Below are positions 18,079 to 26,467 of a stretch of DNA of 64,000 nucleotides, piece by piece. The stretch is from NCBI RefSeq assembly GCF_023008165.1, contig NZ_JAKQZA010000001.1, positions 544,796 to 608,795 of the forward strand, written 5' to 3'. The translations under genes were made by a program, and so were the position numbers. This DNA comes from Kordiimonas laminariae (GTDB taxonomy: Bacteria > Pseudomonadota > Alphaproteobacteria > Sphingomonadales > Kordiimonadaceae). The notes below the pieces were generated by a model that worked only from the letters and a program-made list of their open reading frames with translations, had not been told where the DNA came from and did no database searches. The first letter of the stretch is position 1; each line of letters starts with the position of its first letter.

Positions 18079-18891
18079 TTACAAGAACCTACCTACAACA
18101 TCTTTGTATGAACGGCTTACTTTTAATTCAACGCCGCACATAAGGGTCAGAAAACACTCGCCGTTTGAATGAGGGCGCACTTCTTTCACTTTATCCAAGT
18201 TAACAATAGTAGATCGGTGAACACGCTGGAAAACACGAGGATCAAGGCGCTTTTCCATGGTTTTCATGGTCTCTCGAAGAATATGGGTTTTCTCACCCAC
18301 ATGAATACACATATAATCGCCAGCCGCGTCTACATAATCAACATCTGCAACATCCACAATCGTGATATGCCCGCGATCTTTAATACGAAGATGCGGATCA
18401 TAACGCTCCTCTTTATGCTCTACAGGCTTTTCCAGAATAGCGGTGAGCGCTTCTTTGGGGGGCTCATCCATGCTTTCAATCAAATCTACAAGGCGCGCAT
18501 TTTGTTCAATTGCAATACGCTGGCTAAGCGCTTCACGCACACGTACGATAGCTTCTTCAAGCCGTTCTTCTTCAACTGGTTTCAAAAGATAATCAAGCGC
18601 ATGGGCTTCAAACGCTTCAAAGGCATACTGATCAAAAGCAGTTACAAAAACAATAAGCGGAATTTCCGTTTGCCCAACAAGTGAACGCACAACCGAAAAC
18701 CCATCAAAGCCGGGCATTTGGATATCGAGGAAAACCAGATCAGGCTTTTGTTCTTTAATTGCTTTCACGGCTTCCCGGCCATTTGAACATGTTCCGATGA
18801 TTTCCAAATCATCAAATTTTTCAAGGCGTAGCGTTAACCCGCGGATCGCAAGTGGTTCATCATCCACCAAAAGCGCTCTGATTTTAGCCAT
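18079..18891 (-). CDS. LytTR-family response regulator
   Basis: A 270-residue regulator. Receiver domain 1-120 has the acidic pair Asp10/Asp11, phospho-acceptor Asp56 in FLDIQMPG, Thr84 and Lys104. A linker about 121-160 is followed by a LytTR DNA-binding domain about 165-270 (ITIVDVADVDYVDAAGDY, then FQRVHRSTIVNLDKV). LytTR regulators bind paired direct repeats. AGGGGAAG precedes the ATG. Last gene of the operon RND pump, adaptor, LytS kinase, regulator, so it probably controls the pump; targets not shown. Confidence 0.93.
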   Translation of the reverse strand: MAKIRALLVDDEPLAIRGLTLRLEKFDDLEIIGTCSNGREAVKAIKEQKPDLVFLDIQMPGFDGFSVVRSLVGQTEIPLIVFVTAFDQYAFEAFEAHALDYLLKPVEEERLEEAIVRVREALSQRIAIEQNARLVDLIESMDEPPKEALTAILEKPVEHKEERYDPHLRIKDRGHITIVDVADVDYVDAAGDYMCIHVGEKTHILRETMKTMEKRLDPRVFQRVHRSTIVNLDKVKEVRPHSNGECFLTLMCGVELKVSRSYKDVVGRFL

Positions 18892-18951
18892 ATATTCTTC
18901 CCCTATCGAGCCTTAGCAACGGCATTTTCACATCATTATGTAAACATAAAA

Positions 18952-20145
18952 TTAGCGGTCACAAGGTAGTTCAATAAAAATACCTAAACCAGTTGGGTCC
19001 ATATTCCTGAGTGTAATCTCATGATCATCACCGTAAATCTGCATCAAGCGCTCGCGTGTGTTGGCAATACCAACACCGGAACCAGATTTACTCACGATAT
19101 TTGTTAAGTCTTCCATACCCGGGCCAGTATCGGTAAGCGCCACCTTCAGGCGTCCGTCATCTACATCGGCACTTACCTTGATAGTACCTCCATCAATAGA
19201 AGGCGCTATTGCATACTTGATAGCATTCTCAATAAGAGGCTGTAGAAGCAAACTTGGTATCAAGGCATCACGCGCTTTTTCACCAATATCAAATTCAAGA
19301 AGCAATCTATCCTGAAAACGAACTTTCTCAATATCCAGATAAAGCCCAAGCGCATGTAGTTCCTGATCAAGTGTTACCCGCTGGGTAGGTTGATTCACAA
19401 GTGTATAACGTAGAAAGCTGGAAAGCTTCGTGAGCATACGGTTTGCGTCAGCTTCTGATTTTTCCAGTACCAACGTAGAAATGGCATTCAGCGTATTAAA
19501 CAAAAAATGGGGGTTAAGCTGATAGCGGAGCATCTTCAACTGCGCTTGGTGTGCCATTGCCGTTGCTTTAAGCACCTGTTCTTTTTGTTCCTGAAGACTG
19601 GTATAATAGTGATATCCGAAATAGATGGCAGACCACGCCAAAAGCACTGTAATTTCAAACATGGCGTTGCCCAACAAGCGAATGCCACCAATTAACTCCA
19701 TGTCTTCGACAAGCAGAGGCCCCACCTGAAGTTCCGCCCATGAAAACACAAGCCCAAGTCCTGCACATGTCACAATGATACCCAAGAGCGTCACCGCCAA
19801 TGACATGTTTCTAACCACGCGGTATATGGAACGCATTACCAGAGAAAGTCCCACACCCAAAAGCAGGACAAAAACTACAAAACCTAAATATTCAGGAAAA
19901 GTTTCGCTGTTAATAACCGCCTGGAGCGTGCGCAGCATTGCATAACCGGTCCAGCCGGCGGCCTGAAAAGTCCAGAAAGTTCGGTCTTTTGTACCAAAAA
20001 AACGTTCTACTAACTTCATAGTCCCAGAGCGGCCTTCCATGCTGGTTGCAGCCGAATGGGTTGGCTGCTTCAAATCGATTTCTGAAGCAGCATTATGATT
20101 AGGAGAAGGCGTATCGCCAACCTTGTTTTTATTTTTTTTGGTCAT
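18952..20145 (-). CDS. LytS/YehU-like sensor histidine kinase (His_kinase PF06580)
   Basis: A 397-residue membrane kinase. An N-terminal polar tail (1-50) is followed by four probable membrane helices between about 57 and 178. The dimer/phospho-acceptor segment is YQLNPHFLFNTLNAIS with His213. The HATPase domain has LIENAIKYA, DTGPGMED and SGVGIANTRERL. No periplasmic sensor domain is apparent, so the signal may be sensed in or near the membrane. GGAG precedes the ATG. It lies between the adaptor gene (21 bases upstream) and the LytTR gene and should be that regulator's partner. Confidence 0.92.
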   Translation of the reverse strand: MTKKNKNKVGDTPSPNHNAASEIDLKQPTHSAATSMEGRSGTMKLVERFFGTKDRTFWTFQAAGWTGYAMLRTLQAVINSETFPEYLGFVVFVLLLGVGLSLVMRSIYRVVRNMSLAVTLLGIIVTCAGLGLVFSWAELQVGPLLVEDMELIGGIRLLGNAMFEITVLLAWSAIYFGYHYYTSLQEQKEQVLKATAMAHQAQLKMLRYQLNPHFLFNTLNAISTLVLEKSEADANRMLTKLSSFLRYTLVNQPTQRVTLDQELHALGLYLDIEKVRFQDRLLLEFDIGEKARDALIPSLLLQPLIENAIKYAIAPSIDGGTIKVSADVDDGRLKVALTDTGPGMEDLTNIVSKSGSGVGIANTRERLMQIYGDDHEITLRNMDPTGLGIFIELPCDR

Positions 20146-20166
20146 GATACTCCAAACAATAATAAC

Positions 20167-21258
20167 TTAGCGGCTGGTTGTTACTTCATCTCGTAGTTTA
20201 ACCTGTTGCCCGGAGCGCAAGCGTTCACCCCCACGGATCACTACACGATCACCGTTAGAGATATTACCAACAACAGCTACAAGTGCGCCATTTGCGGCAC
20301 CTGTGCGAACTGTTAACCGCTCTGCCGTATTATCTTCTTTCACTCGGAATACATAAGTACCCTCACGGCGAAGAACCAATGCATCTCTTGGCACAGCCAC
20401 TACCTGTTCAGGTGCGCTGGACGGCAGGCCAATCTGTACTGCGGCCCCAACAACAAAAGCAGCCCCTTCGGGTACTTCCACGCGAATCTCCATAGTCCGG
20501 CTTACCGCATCACCAACAGGGATCAGTGCTCTGATCGTTGCGTCAGAAAAGCTACCTCCCTGACGAAGAGCAACACGCTGATTATCAGAAAGAACACTTG
20601 CAAGATTCACTGGTGCCTGAGCACTTACTTCTAAATGACTTGTATCTACAAGACGAACAATTTCACGGCCCGGGGCACTATATTCCCCAGCCTGTGCCAA
20701 ACGCTCAACAACCCGGCCCGGGAATGGTGCCCGCACTTTAGTTCGGTCAAGATCAACACGGGTTTGATCCAAGTTAAGCTTTGCCTGTGCGAGCTCTTCC
20801 TTGGTCATATCAAGCTGGCTTTGCGCTTCATCCACACGGCTTACTGGCGTGTGATTGGTTTCTGCGAGTTCTTTCACTCGCTTTAGATCAGCTTCGAGAA
20901 AACGAATCCGTGCTTCAAGCCTTTTGATTTGGGATTTATTTCTTTCCAGTTGAAGCTTAAGGTTCCGGTTATCAATTTCAGCAATTACATCGCCTTTTTG
21001 AACAGCGGTTCCCTCAGGTACAACACTCATCACCCGACCAGCAATTTCTGCGGCGATACGGCTATCGTTTCTGCTCACAACTGTGCCCGGCATAAATACC
21101 TGTGGCGCCATTACCTCAGTACTGGCCTCAGCAATTTCCACCACCGCGGGTGGTGGCCCATTTTGCGCTATAGCAGGGTTCATTGCCATTAAGCCAATGC
21201 CACACAAGATGGCAACCCGGGTCTTCATACGGTTTTGTAATCTGTTCAGAATAGTCAT
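20167..21258 (-). CDS. RND efflux periplasmic adaptor (MFP) subunit
   Basis: A 363-residue membrane-fusion protein from the ATG at 21258, with GAGGA 8 bases upstream; the open frame extends upstream. A signal sequence ends about residue 32 (NPAIAQ). Lipoyl/barrel-sandwich halves (MSVVPEGTAVQKGDVIAEID and VRAPFPGRVVERLAQAGEY) flank a helical hairpin about 85-165, then the beta-barrel and membrane-proximal domains. It links the RND pump to an outer-membrane channel; no TolC-like gene is in the window. Starts 13 bases after the pump stop. Confidence 0.93.
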   Translation of the reverse strand: MTILNRLQNRMKTRVAILCGIGLMAMNPAIAQNGPPPAVVEIAEASTEVMAPQVFMPGTVVSRNDSRIAAEIAGRVMSVVPEGTAVQKGDVIAEIDNRNLKLQLERNKSQIKRLEARIRFLEADLKRVKELAETNHTPVSRVDEAQSQLDMTKEELAQAKLNLDQTRVDLDRTKVRAPFPGRVVERLAQAGEYSAPGREIVRLVDTSHLEVSAQAPVNLASVLSDNQRVALRQGGSFSDATIRALIPVGDAVSRTMEIRVEVPEGAAFVVGAAVQIGLPSSAPEQVVAVPRDALVLRREGTYVFRVKEDNTAERLTVRTGAANGALVAVVGNISNGDRVVIRGGERLRSGQQVKLRDEVTTSR

Positions 21259-21271
21259 CTTATATCCTCGC

Positions 21272-24200
21272 TTATTCTGCTGGTTGCAGACTTTTTGTTG
21301 GTGCTTCAATCTTGGGAGCTGTCAGGCGTAGCAAGCACGGCAATAGCAACAAGGTGAAGATTGTTGATACACTCATCCCGCCCACAATTGTTGTTGCCAT
21401 ACCACGGTAAATATCACTACCCGCGCCTGGGAACAGTACGAGCGGCAGCATGCCCATAATGGATGTGAGCGTGCTCATGAAAATTGGGCGCAGGCGAAGT
21501 GCGAGCGCGCGCTCGATCGCTTGTTCACGGCTCAAACCTTCAGCCTCGCCTGCGCGTGTCTGCGCCACCAACAAGATCGCATTATTCACCACAAGCCCCA
21601 GCAAGATGATGAAGCCGATCATTGTCAGGAGATCTAGCGGCGCAAAGTTAATTTGGTTCAATATCCAAAGAGCAAGCACACCACCCATGCTGGCAAGCGG
21701 GATCGTAATCACCACAAAGATTGCATCTTTTGGTGATTTGAACAGTGCTGCCAAAATCATAAACAATAAGCCGAGAGCCAAAACAAAGTTGATAGTGAGT
21801 GAGCCAACAGCACGGTCAAGCGCATCAGCACTACCACCATAAGAGATGGTCGCATCAGCAGGCAGTAGCGGCCTGATTTGCGGTTCAACCTGCTCTTTCA
21901 GGATCGTAACCATATCTTCCAGAGCCATACCATCAGGCTGGTTAATATTGAAAGTTACCGTACGCTTGCGGTCCACACGCTGAATGAAAGTTGGGCCTAC
22001 ACCACGCTCGATATTCACTAACTCGCCAAGCGGTACTATCCCGCCACGTGGTGTTGAAATCGGGATAGATTCAAGCATTTCAGGATCTGTCCATTCCTGA
22101 GATTTCAAAATCATATCCACACGACGTTCACCGTCAAAATGTTCACCAAGCCACTGACCATCGCCAAGCGCACGGATAATCCGAGCAATATCATTCCGGC
22201 CATAACCTACTTCCGCCAAGCGTCTGTCATTTGGGTTGATTTTCAGTTCAGGTGAAATCACGTTTGGATCCGGGTTCGGGCGTGCACGCGCACCAGGCAC
22301 AGCCTCGCCGATAATGCGGCCTGCCTGTAATGTTACATCACGTAGCCCATCAAGATCACGGGAATGTATATTCAGTTGAACTGAACCACCGCCACCGAAG
22401 CCGCCGAACAAGTTACCTTGCTGCGCAAACGCCTGGACATCAGGGAAACCAGCTAGAATTTCGTTTTGAACGATTTCTTCCAGTTCTTTAACTTTACCTT
22501 GGTCTTTCGCACGAACGCCAAGCGATCCACCCTGACCATTCGGGAAAGTAATGATGTAATAGTTTTTGAGCGCAGGCTCTTTAACACCGTCCATATAAGG
22601 TTGAAGACGTTCTACGATTACCTGCGCAACCTCTCTGTCCACAGTTTCTGTGTTTGCACCGGACGGGAACATAATGAACGCATCAACCGCATCCCGTTTC
22701 ACGGGTGGCAGATAATTCAGGTTCGGCAGAAGCGAGTAACTAAGGAATACCGCACCACCAATCAAACCCGTGATGATACCAGCACGGCGCATTGGTGTAC
22801 CTGTAATACGCATAATGCGCGCGGAGAAACGTTCAGCACGTTCACCGGCATCATCATTTTTAGGTAGTTTTTTTAGCCAGTGCTCGGCAACTACCGGCAG
22901 CACAGTCACCGCCACAACAAGCGAAAGCCCAACACCAATTGCAATGGTGAGTGCCAAATCAGCAAACAGTTGGCCTTCCACATCCTTCAGGAACAGGATC
23001 GGCACAAAAATAGCCACTGTTGTCGCTGTGGAAGCCAGAAGTGCACCCCAAACCTGACTTGCCCCCATAAGGGATGCCATGTTTGGCTTCTCACCTCGTT
23101 CACGGAGCCTTACAATATTTTCCAGCACAACAATAGCCGCATCAAGCACCATACCCGTTGCGAACGCTAGACCTGCAAGCGAGATTACATTCACTGTTCG
23201 CCCAAAGAGAGCGAGAACAATGATAGTGGAGAGCAGACAAATCGGAATTGTAAGCGCAATCAACAAGGTTGCACGCACCTGACGAAGGAACCACCAAAGC
23301 ACGCCAACCGCCAGCAACACACCAATCAACAGGTTGCTGGAAAGAAGGTTGATCGCGCGGTTAATGAATACGGACGGATCAAAAGATTTCTGAATAGAAA
23401 TACCTTGGTCTGCGAGCATACCTGCATTCAGCTCATCCAGTACCTTTGTCAGTCTATCAATTGTTGCCAGCACGTTCGCACCACTTTCACGCACCACACG
23501 CATACCAATGGCTTTGTTACCGTTCTGGTAAACCACCTGAGTAGCATCTGGTGGTGCAACAGAGATCGTCGCGATATCACCAAGTGTCACCGGGCTGCCG
23601 TCTCTCCAATCCAGAATAAGTTCCCGGAGTTCATCCGGCTCATAGCGGCCCTGGAAATTCATAAGGTACCGCCTGCGCCCTACTTCCATATAGCCGCCTG
23701 AACTATCCACTGTACGGCCGATACGGCGTGTAAGCGTGTTGATATCAATACCCAGCTGAGCGGCCCTTACTGCGTCGAATTCAATCTGCAACTGGTCACC
23801 AAGGCCGGCGCCCGCTTCAACAGAAATATCCGCAATACCTTCGATTGCTTCAAGACGCGGAACAACTTCATCCTCGATGAAAGGAACATATTCCTCTTGG
23901 CGAAGGGCACTTCCCTCACGGAACTGTGTGAACAGATAAATAAGTGTTTCAGAAGCTGGGCCACCGCCACCATTCATGACCACACGAGGCCTGTCTGCGT
24001 CCGCTGGAAGTGGTGGTAATCGGTTAAGACGACTGATCACTTCAATAAGTGCATGGTCCATATCTGCTTCAAGGGTAAACTCAAGCGAAACAAAGCCAAA
24101 TGAAGGGTTCGAGAAGGAGCGCATTTCCTCAAGCCCCGGCACGCCCTGCATCACTTCTTCAATTGGCTCGATGATTTCTGATTCTATCTCAGACGGACTG

Positions 24201-24361
24201 GCAGCACGCCAGAAAACCTGTACGCCCAGTTGCGGACGTTCGATAGCAGGGAACAGTTGAACTGGCAGCTTGGTAAGCATAACGCCCCCAAGAACCAGTG
24301 CGATCATAGCAAGCACGATAACGGCTGCTGGATTCTTCAAACTTTTTTCGGTGAGCTGCAT
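21272..24361 (-). CDS. RND-family efflux permease (AcrB/HAE1-like)
   Basis: A 1029-residue proton-driven inner-membrane pump with the duplicated RND plan: one N-terminal helix, a large periplasmic loop, helices 2-7, a second loop and helices 8-12. In helix 4 the proton-relay region reads ATGMVLDAAIVVLENI: Asp407 is kept, but the second Asp of the AcrB DD pair is Ala408, as in CusA-type pumps. The rest looks HAE1-like, so substrates cannot be told; drugs, lipids or metals are possible. GAGGT precedes the ATG. First gene of the four-gene operon with the LytS/LytTR pair. Confidence 0.93.
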   Translation of the reverse strand: MQLTEKSLKNPAAVIVLAMIALVLGGVMLTKLPVQLFPAIERPQLGVQVFWRAASPSEIESEIIEPIEEVMQGVPGLEEMRSFSNPSFGFVSLEFTLEADMDHALIEVISRLNRLPPLPADADRPRVVMNGGGGPASETLIYLFTQFREGSALRQEEYVPFIEDEVVPRLEAIEGIADISVEAGAGLGDQLQIEFDAVRAAQLGIDINTLTRRIGRTVDSSGGYMEVGRRRYLMNFQGRYEPDELRELILDWRDGSPVTLGDIATISVAPPDATQVVYQNGNKAIGMRVVRESGANVLATIDRLTKVLDELNAGMLADQGISIQKSFDPSVFINRAINLLSSNLLIGVLLAVGVLWWFLRQVRATLLIALTIPICLLSTIIVLALFGRTVNVISLAGLAFATGMVLDAAIVVLENIVRLRERGEKPNMASLMGASQVWGALLASTATTVAIFVPILFLKDVEGQLFADLALTIAIGVGLSLVVAVTVLPVVAEHWLKKLPKNDDAGERAERFSARIMRITGTPMRRAGIITGLIGGAVFLSYSLLPNLNYLPPVKRDAVDAFIMFPSGANTETVDREVAQVIVERLQPYMDGVKEPALKNYYIITFPNGQGGSLGVRAKDQGKVKELEEIVQNEILAGFPDVQAFAQQGNLFGGFGGGGSVQLNIHSRDLDGLRDVTLQAGRIIGEAVPGARARPNPDPNVISPELKINPNDRRLAEVGYGRNDIARIIRALGDGQWLGEHFDGERRVDMILKSQEWTDPEMLESIPISTPRGGIVPLGELVNIERGVGPTFIQRVDRKRTVTFNINQPDGMALEDMVTILKEQVEPQIRPLLPADATISYGGSADALDRAVGSLTINFVLALGLLFMILAALFKSPKDAIFVVITIPLASMGGVLALWILNQINFAPLDLLTMIGFIILLGLVVNNAILLVAQTRAGEAEGLSREQAIERALALRLRPIFMSTLTSIMGMLPLVLFPGAGSDIYRGMATTIVGGMSVSTIFTLLLLPCLLRLTAPKIEAPTKSLQPAE

Positions 24362-24500
24362 GATTTACCTCGCGTCAAATGGCTTTTTAGCTCTTTGAAA
24401 CGGGTATGCGCCTAATTGCTGATTTAAGAAATTCTTATGCGCTAAATGGAAAGCAAAGTGCGATAGAATGTAACATCTTTATACCAAAGATCATACGTTC

Positions 24501-24526
24501 AAACTAAAGTGACACCCCTTTAGTTT
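24501..24526. terminator. Hairpin downstream of the DUF6491 gene
   Basis: Perfect 9-bp arms AAACTAAAG (24501-24509) and CTTTAGTTT (24518-24526), loop of 8. It lies just after the DUF6491 stop and before the pump gene. The T-tract is poor, so termination is likely weak. Confidence 0.45.
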
Positions 24527-24530
24527 ATCT

Positions 24531-24971
24531 TTATTTATCGCCGTTTTCCTCTTTTGGTTTCCGTATATATTCCTGAAATTCCCCAAGGCTGCAGCTTGCC
24601 CAGGTTTGACCAAAAGAATCGAGGACAGAAATAACTTCGCCGCGGCAAAGCTGCCCGGTATGGCTGCGATAAGCAAAGCGTTCTTCAGAAAGCAGTCGGG
24701 GGCACTTCCTACTCATTTTATTCACATACCCACGTCGCCCGGTTGCGCGAAAAAAAATGGTTTGATCATCAAGAACCTGAGTATCGCGAATCTGGGAATA
24801 AGACACACATTTGCGCATTTTACCCGTAGGCTGATAACGCTCATTCAGTTTAGCCACACGTTCTGCCGTCAACTTTTCCTGCCGAGATTGTTTCTTATCA
24901 TCGGCTGCATGAACAGCGCCGATAAGCATCACTCCCAGAGCAAATATAAAAATTAAAGACAAGGCTCTCAT
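24531..24971 (-). CDS. Exported DUF6491-like protein
   Basis: A 146-residue protein from the ATG at 24971 (GGGA upstream; the open frame extends 8 codons). The signal peptide ends GAVHAAD. The mature part has CVSYSQIRDTQVLDDQTIFF, then RKCPRLLSEERFAYRS and LCRGEVISVLD with a late Cys. This is the four-cysteine pattern I associate with DUF6491, small secreted proteins of unknown function in marine alpha- and gammaproteobacteria. 169 bases separate it from the pump gene on the same strand. Function unknown. Confidence 0.65.
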   Translation of the reverse strand: MRALSLIFIFALGVMLIGAVHAADDKKQSRQEKLTAERVAKLNERYQPTGKMRKCVSYSQIRDTQVLDDQTIFFRATGRRGYVNKMSRKCPRLLSEERFAYRSHTGQLCRGEVISVLDSFGQTWASCSLGEFQEYIRKPKEENGDK

Positions 24972-25038
24972 CACAGATCCCAACACAGTTAACAAACCTA
25001 ACCTAGCGATGTAGCATTAATATTGGCTGAACAGCGGT

Positions 25039-25551
25039 TCATACCAATTTATCCATTTCCTGCTGCATGCGTAATCTCAGGTCTGCCCCCAAGTTTGCTA
25101 GGGCAATCTGCTCACTTTTCCCAACGGTTTCAAGCTTATCATCAAAAGCAAGGCCGTGAACCTGCGCAATCTGTAGTAAATAGGCAACAAACGCATCGGC
25201 CCGTGCTCGAATGATCCACTGAAATGGTTTTGTTGGAGCACCCTGTTCGGAACAAGCCGTAGAAAATTCAGCCACCAAGTGCGGTAGAAGAGCATCGCCG
25301 ATTGTTTTCAGGCCAATACAGAAAGCTTCAAATGGTGGCAGCTCATCAAGCCCTTCCACTCGCGGCATATCCTGCTGGCAGGATGCAATAGCCTCTAGTT
25401 CTTCCACCATTTCCTGCAATTTAGCGTCAAGGCATCTTGCAATTTCATCAGCAACCGATTGTTCGGCAGGTGATAGAATCGAGCGGCCAGAAGCCTCCAA
25501 ACCACGCAGGCTTGCGCTCAAAAAATCAATTATCGACGCTTGTTCTATCAT
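25039..25551 (-). CDS. Hypothetical cytosolic protein
   Basis: I do not recognise this gene. From the ATG at 25551 (AGAAAG 7 bases upstream) it gives 170 residues; in-frame starts at 25587 (ATG) and 25605 (TTG) are possible. It is acidic and helix-rich, with no signal peptide or membrane helix. Three Cys residues are scattered with no metal motif. Codon use looks like its neighbours. It lies 67 bases upstream of the DUF6491 gene on the same strand and divergent from the candidate sRNA. Confidence 0.6.
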   Translation of the reverse strand: MIEQASIIDFLSASLRGLEASGRSILSPAEQSVADEIARCLDAKLQEMVEELEAIASCQQDMPRVEGLDELPPFEAFCIGLKTIGDALLPHLVAEFSTACSEQGAPTKPFQWIIRARADAFVAYLLQIAQVHGLAFDDKLETVGKSEQIALANLGADLRLRMQQEMDKLV

Positions 25552-25734
25552 GCCATCACTTTCTATTTGCCATAGTTCTATAGCCATATGTGGGGATTTC
25601 AGCAAGGAAATGCAGCGCTTTAGACCGATCTGTCACAGAGAGTTTAAAAAAAATGTACTTTTTTCATTTTTGCGATTGATTATTAATATCATGCGTGTTT
25701 ATATGATTTTGCAAGCGACGCAATCAAGGGAGCT

Positions 25735-25876
25735 GAACTTGCACGCCGGACCTGACAGCGGCGTTAATACCATAGGTGGGTTCCTGTTGGCCCTGGATAT
25801 CCCACCGCTCTCCTTTTGTTTTCCTAAGGCAAAAGACAAGGCCGCTTCCACGCCATGGGAAGCGGCCTTTTATTTT
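25735..25876 (+). ncRNA. Candidate small RNA with three stem-loops
   Basis: This 320-base gap between two minus-strand genes has no credible reading frame but holds three ordered hairpins on the plus strand. They are ACGCCG/CGGCGT (25743-25764, 10-base loop), GGTGGG/CCCACC (25775-25806, 20-base loop) and a GC-rich terminator (25838-25869) followed by TTTTATTTT. AT-rich, promoter-like sequence precedes about 25730. The layout resembles trans-acting alphaproteobacterial sRNAs of the alpha-r8/MmgR ('suhB') kind. Homology is not shown; the 5' end is a guess. Confidence 0.6.
25838..25876 (+). terminator. Terminator of the candidate sRNA
   Basis: Perfect 12-bp stem AAGGCCGCTTCC (25838-25849) with GGAAGCGGCCTT (25858-25869), 8-base loop, then TTATTTTG. 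No plus-strand coding gene lies upstream for it to serve, which is the main argument for an RNA gene here. Confidence 0.88.
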
Positions 25877-25927
25877 GTATATTGGCCAACACAATGAAAA
25901 TGCCCCCGTGTACTTAGCAATGATACC

Positions 25928-26338
25928 TTAAGGGCTGTTGTAATGAGTGGCAGGAAAGAGGTATTTTCGCCCATTATTTTGGACAAGTAGAAGTCCCTCT
26001 GCATGCCATTCCATCATTCTAATTTCCTGACTTTCAAAAATTTTTATAATCCCGCCAACACCAAACCGAAACACGCCTCTAGATGAAATCCGGATATGAG
26101 CAAAGCAAGTATGGATAATAAACCCGTATAATATCCCTAGAAACACTACAAAGAGTGCTCCTGCGTACAGATATTGAACATTCCCCCACCCGCTAAAATC
26201 ATATTCAATAAAGTTCTCAAAAGGGAAAATGCCAAGAATTATCCCAAGCATACAACCCTGTACTATTGTGCCTAAAAATCGGCGTAAAGGCTTACGATAC
26301 AACACTATATTGATTTTCTGCAGGTCCATTCCCATCAT
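25928..26338 (-). CDS. Hypothetical membrane protein
   Basis: I do not recognise this 136-residue protein. The start is one of three clustered codons (GTG 26341, ATG 26338, ATG 26335), with AGG just upstream. Two membrane helices are clear (about 22-38 and 58-80), followed by a C-terminal beta-rich cytosolic segment of about 55 residues that might be a PH-like fold. More AT-rich than the pnt genes nearby. Between the sRNA candidate and pntB, on pntB's strand but after pntB's terminator. Function unknown. Confidence 0.6.
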   Translation of the reverse strand: MMGMDLQKINIVLYRKPLRRFLGTIVQGCMLGIILGIFPFENFIEYDFSGWGNVQYLYAGALFVVFLGILYGFIIHTCFAHIRISSRGVFRFGVGGIIKIFESQEIRMMEWHAEGLLLVQNNGRKYLFPATHYNSP

Positions 26339-26414
26339 CACGACCTATCATCTTTATACTTTAAGCAAACCTAAGCTGTCGTCTTTGGCAAAGCAATTCT
26401 TCATATATTCAAAC

Positions 26415-26441
26415 AATAAAAAACGGGGCAAAAACACCCCG
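26415..26441 (-). terminator. Terminator after pntB
   Basis: On the minus strand CGGGG-N8-CCCCG followed by TTTTTTATTG, 27 bases past the pntB stop. Confidence 0.85.
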
Positions 26442-26467
26442 CTTTCCTAGTTTCATCCTAAACGCAC

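Noticed and set aside
22466-23282. Long opposite-strand reading frames within the RND, tkt, lpdA and sucA genes
   Set aside because: They are shadows of strongly supported genes, lacking ribosome sites and domain motifs.
25550-25897. A 115-residue plus-strand reading frame over the sRNA region
   Set aside because: No ribosome site, no recognisable protein features, it crosses the minus-strand gene start, and the hairpins and terminator explain the sequence better.
24531-26341. A toxin-antitoxin or secreted-effector cluster of small unknown genes
   Set aside because: The three small genes have different strand spacing and features (one exported, one cytosolic, one membrane) and no pairing typical of such systems.
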